Source: Polyangiaceae bacterium
GTDB taxonomy: Bacteria; Myxococcota_A; Polyangia; Polyangiales; Polyangiaceae
Length of the DNA stretch: 64,000 nucleotides
Assembly: GCA_015075635.1 (NCBI GenBank)
Contig: JABTUA010000003.1
Span: 2,418,001 to 2,482,000 of the forward strand
Direction of reading: 5' to 3'
This document shows, in pieces, positions 61,324 to 64,000 of this stretch. The notes below the pieces were generated by a model. The model had not been told where the DNA came from, ran no database searches, and worked only from the letters and a program-made list of their open reading frames with translations. A program made the position numbers and the translations under genes. How positions within the stretch are numbered: position 1 is the first letter of the stretch; each line of letters opens with the position of its first letter.

Positions 61324-61619
61324 TGGCGAGCAGCACTGACACCTGGTTCGTGTACCTGGCGCGCTGCGCCGACGGCAGCCTGTACACGGGTATCGCCAAG
61401 AACGTCGCCGAGCGCATCCGGGCCCACGACGCCGGCAAAGGCGCGCGCTACACCCGCGGGCGCGGCCCCCTCTCCGTGTGCGCGACGCGCCGCTGCCTGT
61501 CGAAGGGGGTGGCCCTCCGGCTCGAGCTCCAGGTGAAGCGGCTGAGCCGAAAGGAGAAGGAGGCGATCGCCGATCCGGTGCAGTTTCGTGCCTTCGCGCG
61601 GCGCTGCCTCCGAAGCTGA
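61323..61619 (+). CDS. GIY-YIG nuclease superfamily protein (UPF0213/YhbQ type)
   Basis: 98 residues: WFVYLARCADGSLYTGIAKNVAERI contains the GIY-YIG core in the form VYL...YTG, with the conserved Arg in RIRAHDAGKGARYTRGRGP. Single-domain proteins of this type are widespread, and some are reported to act on damaged or single-stranded DNA. Translationally coupled to the glutaredoxin gene by a TGATG overlap. Confidence 0.9.
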   Translation: MASSTDTWFVYLARCADGSLYTGIAKNVAERIRAHDAGKGARYTRGRGPLSVCATRRCLSKGVALRLELQVKRLSRKEKEAIADPVQFRAFARRCLRS

Positions 61620-61676
61620 GTGGGTGTCACCTGCAAGGTCTGCGCGGGACCGTGTCGATCCAGAGGAGGAACCCCC

Positions 61677-62027
61677 ATGGAGCGTCGCGTCAGTCCCCGC
61701 AGCAAGACCAGCACGCAGATGGCCGTCGGTCGGGGCAAGACCCGATTCCTGGCCCGCTGCGTCGAGCTCTCTCAGACCGGCATGCTGGCCATCGTGCCCA
61801 AGGCCGTCCGCGAGAGCAGCTTCGAATACCTGCCTGCTCGACTGATGCTGGAGACCGGCGTCGCGCACCTCTTGCTGCGCCGCGTCCGCTGCCAGAACGA
61901 GCTGGTGGCCTATCTCATCGTGGACCTCGACGATGCGTCCCAGGGACTGCTCACCGACTTCTTGTTCGACCAGCTCCACTCGGCGCTGCCGAAGCCCCCG
62001 AGGGGGCGTCCCCAGCGCGCGGCGTGA
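61677..62027 (+). CDS. PilZ-like domain protein
   Basis: 116 residues. The N-terminal RRVSPRSKTSTQM and following ARCVELSQTGMLAIVPK resemble the RxxxR and (D/N)xSxxG motifs of c-di-GMP-binding PilZ domains, here with E-L-S-x-T-G. The binding motif is thus imperfect. The ATG is preceded by GAGGAGG at ideal distance. A role in motility or envelope regulation is the family expectation. Confidence 0.6.
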   Translation: MERRVSPRSKTSTQMAVGRGKTRFLARCVELSQTGMLAIVPKAVRESSFEYLPARLMLETGVAHLLLRRVRCQNELVAYLIVDLDDASQGLLTDFLFDQLHSALPKPPRGRPQRAA

Positions 62028-62063
62028 CACGCGGGGGCTCCGGCGGCGATACTCGAGCTCAGC

Positions 62064-62300
62064 GTGGCTCGTCGCATCGCATTCGACCCCATGCTCGGAT
62101 ATCCAGCCGGTCCGCGCATCCGCTACGAGTGTGTTGCCTGCGGCTCGGCGGTCTGGTCGATGCCCCATCACGACGAGCCTTGGCGCTGCGCGTGCGGGAA
62201 CCTGACGGTGGACGGTGACGCGGGCCGGGTGTCCGTGAAGGACCACGGCTTGCTCGAGATCGTCGAGGTCGACGAGCGACCCGCGCCTGGCGGCCCTTGA
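62064..62300 (+). CDS. Small zinc-ribbon-like protein
   Basis: 78 residues with four cysteines in two pairs (YECVACGSAVW and WRCACGNL), a plausible zinc ribbon. GTG start at 62064. No known family. The C-terminal half is acidic and may bind a partner. Confidence 0.55.
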   Translation: MARRIAFDPMLGYPAGPRIRYECVACGSAVWSMPHHDEPWRCACGNLTVDGDAGRVSVKDHGLLEIVEVDERPAPGGP

Positions 62301-62325
62301 GCCGCCGGGTAGCGCGAAGCGCGAG

Positions 62326-62535
62326 TCAGCCGTTGGTGACCTCCAGGATCACCCGGTAGCGACCGCTGAGCCACCACGGCGCTGGTGCTCCTGGGTGAGC
62401 CCGGCGCCAGGCGCCCTCCTCCCCGCCGCCGTGCTCGAAGCCCAGCGTGGGGTAGGGCGCGAGCACGAGATAGCTCACGTGATCGCCCTCGACGTGGACC
62501 ACGTCCAGCATGGACAGGAGCAGGACGAAGAGCAC
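62326..62535 (-). CDS. Possible small hydrophobic-leader protein
   Basis: 69 residues from a GTG start: a hydrophobic start (LFVLLLSMLDVV), then DHVSYLVLAPYPTLGFE and a Gly/Pro-rich end. The frame stays open some 20 codons upstream. Composition looks protein-like but no homologue is recognised, so it may be chance. Confidence 0.35.
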   Translation of the reverse strand: MLFVLLLSMLDVVHVEGDHVSYLVLAPYPTLGFEHGGGEEGAWRRAHPGAPAPWWLSGRYRVILEVTNG

Positions 62536-62578
62536 GACGTTCGGGAGAACGCCTGCGCCTCCGACGGCCTTCCGGGCC

Positions 62579-64000
62579 TCAGAGCGTGGTCGGCAGCTGC
62601 CAGCGCACGACCTCGGGCGTCGTGGGCCAGCCCACCGTCAGGTGGTAGAGGTAGCCGTCCGGCGCGATGGTGATGCGGCCGAGGGCAGGCGCGGTCTGGA
62701 ACGTCTTCAAATCCTTGCCGTCCTCGGAGAACGACACGATCGACTTGTCGGAGAGCTCGGCGTAGACCCGCCCGCTCCAGGAGTCGCGCACCAGGCTGGT
62801 CATGTGCGCGGGCAGGGTGATCAGGGGCTTGGGCGTGCCGGTGCCTCCGAGCACGGGAGCGAGCTGGACTTCGCCGCCCTCCAGGCCCACCAGCATGCGC
62901 GCCTTGTCGAACGGCGCGCTCGCGAGCACGCGCTTGGCGAAGGTTCCGACCTGCTGCGAGGTCTGCGCCGTCAGATCCAGGGCGTGGTAGTCGCCGTTCG
63001 CCTGGACGTTGCCGACGTAGAGCACGCGGTCGAGGCCCCACGACAGCCCGTACGGGCCGGTGTCCACGGTCGGGATGCCGAAGGGCCCGGCGCCGCTCGA
63101 GAACTGGGTGGTGGGGATCTTCATCGGCAGGCTGCCGTTCTGCGGGTCGAGCGCCGCGACGCCCTGAGGGTTCCCGCCGGAGCCGGAGAGGATGCAGCCG
63201 CAGGTCGCGCAGCAGATGTAGGTCAGGGCCACGTCGGTGAGGCCACCGCCGAACACGCCGCTCTCGCCCTGGATCGCCGCGACCTCGCCCATGTTCAGGT
63301 TGGTGACCCCGGCGTACTCCGTGACCTTGCCCGCGGCGTCGATGTGCCGCAGGTAGTCCGTGCCGGAGATCATCGTCACGCCCCAGGCGCCGCACTTCTG
63401 GTCGAAGTCGAGGTCGAAGATGCCGCCATCGCAGCTCGACAGCGTTCCGCACTTGATGAATTTCGGGTCGTTCAGCGTGCCCGCGTCGCCCAGCTTGCCG
63501 AGCGGTGCCGGAGCGCAGGCCGGCGCGGGCCGCGTGCAGGAGCAGTCCGTGCCCCAACAGCTGCCGTCCTTGCACGAGACGCTCTTGCACGGCAGCGCGG
63601 CGTAGCACCCGCCGTCGCCATCGCAGCGCGTGCCGGGCCCGCAGGTCACGCTGCCGCCGTCGCCCTTCGGGCAGGCTTCCGGCAGCGAGGTCACCACGCA
63701 GCCGGAGCCCGGCGTGACGCACTGCCCGGGGTGCTCGCTGCCGACGTCGCAGACGTCGCCCGCCGCGCAGGGCACGGCGCCCGGGAGGCGGCAGTCGCTG
63801 AGGCACGCTCCGGATACGCACAGGGTTCCGGGCGCGGTGCAGGGCGTCGGGCAAGCGCCGTCGCCGCCCGCGTCCTCCGGTACCCCTCCGCTGCCGCCGA
63901 GGTTGCCGCCGGAGCCGCCGCCCGAGCCGGCGCTGCCGCCGCTGCCGCCGGTCGGGGCCCCACCGCCGCCGCTCGAGCCGCCGCCTTCGTCACTCGACCC
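62579..64000 (-). CDS. Secreted Cys-rich propeller-type protein (5' end outside window)
   Basis: The frame is open to the right edge, so at least 473 residues are seen and the start is missing. It begins with a Gly/Ser-rich linker, then a cysteine-rich region with CPTPCTAPGTLC, CLSDCRLP, CAAGDVCDVG and CVVTSLPEACPKGDG-type repeats (EGF-like or DUF-type disulphide knots). The last 300 residues look like a beta-propeller with repeated DG and LYVG/VYAELSD strands. Extracellular, probably a surface lipoprotein. Function unknown. A GTG at 63775 is internal. Confidence 0.8.
   Translation of the reverse strand, partial: GSSDEGGGSSGGGGAPTGGSGGSAGSGGGSGGNLGGSGGVPEDAGGDGACPTPCTAPGTLCVSGACLSDCRLPGAVPCAAGDVCDVGSEHPGQCVTPGSGCVVTSLPEACPKGDGGSVTCGPGTRCDGDGGCYAALPCKSVSCKDGSCWGTDCSCTRPAPACAPAPLGKLGDAGTLNDPKFIKCGTLSSCDGGIFDLDFDQKCGAWGVTMISGTDYLRHIDAAGKVTEYAGVTNLNMGEVAAIQGESGVFGGGLTDVALTYICCATCGCILSGSGGNPQGVAALDPQNGSLPMKIPTTQFSSGAGPFGIPTVDTGPYGLSWGLDRVLYVGNVQANGDYHALDLTAQTSQQVGTFAKRVLASAPFDKARMLVGLEGGEVQLAPVLGGTGTPKPLITLPAHMTSLVRDSWSGRVYAELSDKSIVSFSEDGKDLKTFQTAPALGRITIAPDGYLYHLTVGWPTTPEVVRWQLPTTL

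Overview
The window is a 64-kb, very GC-rich, gene-dense stretch of bacterial chromosome. It looks like Myxococcota, probably the Polyangia/Sorangium side. I infer this from the many Cys-rich or Gly-rich secreted lipoproteins, RCC1 and FG-GAP repeat proteins, C-termini resembling myxobacterial sorting signals, a sigma-54 two-component system, and the ftsA-ftsZ end of a cell-division cluster. No rRNA, tRNA or CRISPR array was seen. The taxonomic call is inference from gene content.

Layout. 1-2.4 kb: the 3' part of ftsA, then ftsZ and a strong terminator. 2.4-12.5 kb: a rearranged region on the minus strand. It holds a DUF2079 membrane protein, two diverged copies of a module made of a secreted trypsin-like protease plus a small Cys-rich lipoprotein, a truncated second DUF2079 copy, and an IS110-family (IS1111-like) element whose empty site is preserved about 3.6 kb away. 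Both proteases have a well-placed Shine-Dalgarno and ATG followed by tetranucleotide repeats that leave the ATG one base out of frame, which is the architecture of a phase-variable gene. 12.5-21.3 kb: secreted and envelope proteins, including an RCC1 lipoprotein, two M23 peptidases, a SCO1-cytochrome c-YHS fusion and an extreme glycine-repeat lipoprotein.

21.8-28.4 kb: a tightly coupled cyanophycin cassette (isoaspartyl dipeptidase, cyanophycinase, cyanophycin synthetase and a second Mur-ligase protein lacking ATP-grasp), which should make and recycle the Asp-Arg storage polymer. 29.3-34.3 kb: a MacB/DevBCA-like export system (ATPase, permease, adaptor) divergent from a TetR regulator across a 28-bp palindromic gap, followed by an MFS transporter. 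34.3-39.1 kb: an ALDH7-type dehydrogenase and an overlapping PLP decarboxylase / ferritin-like / ATP-grasp operon of unknown product. 39.1-49.3 kb: mixed genes, including a phosphatase, a diheme lipoprotein, an acyl-CoA dehydrogenase, an acetoacetate-decarboxylase-fold protein, a rhodanese, and a nucleotidyltransferase paired with a short helical protein.

49.3-57.8 kb is the most coherent new-looking system. Two adjacent multiheme cytochrome c/cytochrome b fusion proteins (11 and 10 CXXCH motifs) and a membrane-anchored GcvH-like protein without the lipoyl lysine lie behind a sigma-54 promoter with two 17-bp palindromic upstream sites. Just downstream on the opposite strand is a histidine kinase with heme-binding motifs in its sensor domain and an NtrC-type regulator. 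A self-contained circuit in which a heme sensor controls an electron-transfer complex is the simplest reading. 58-64 kb: a thioredoxin-fold lipoprotein, coiled-coil, glutaredoxin, GIY-YIG and PilZ-like proteins, and a secreted Cys-rich protein running off the right edge.
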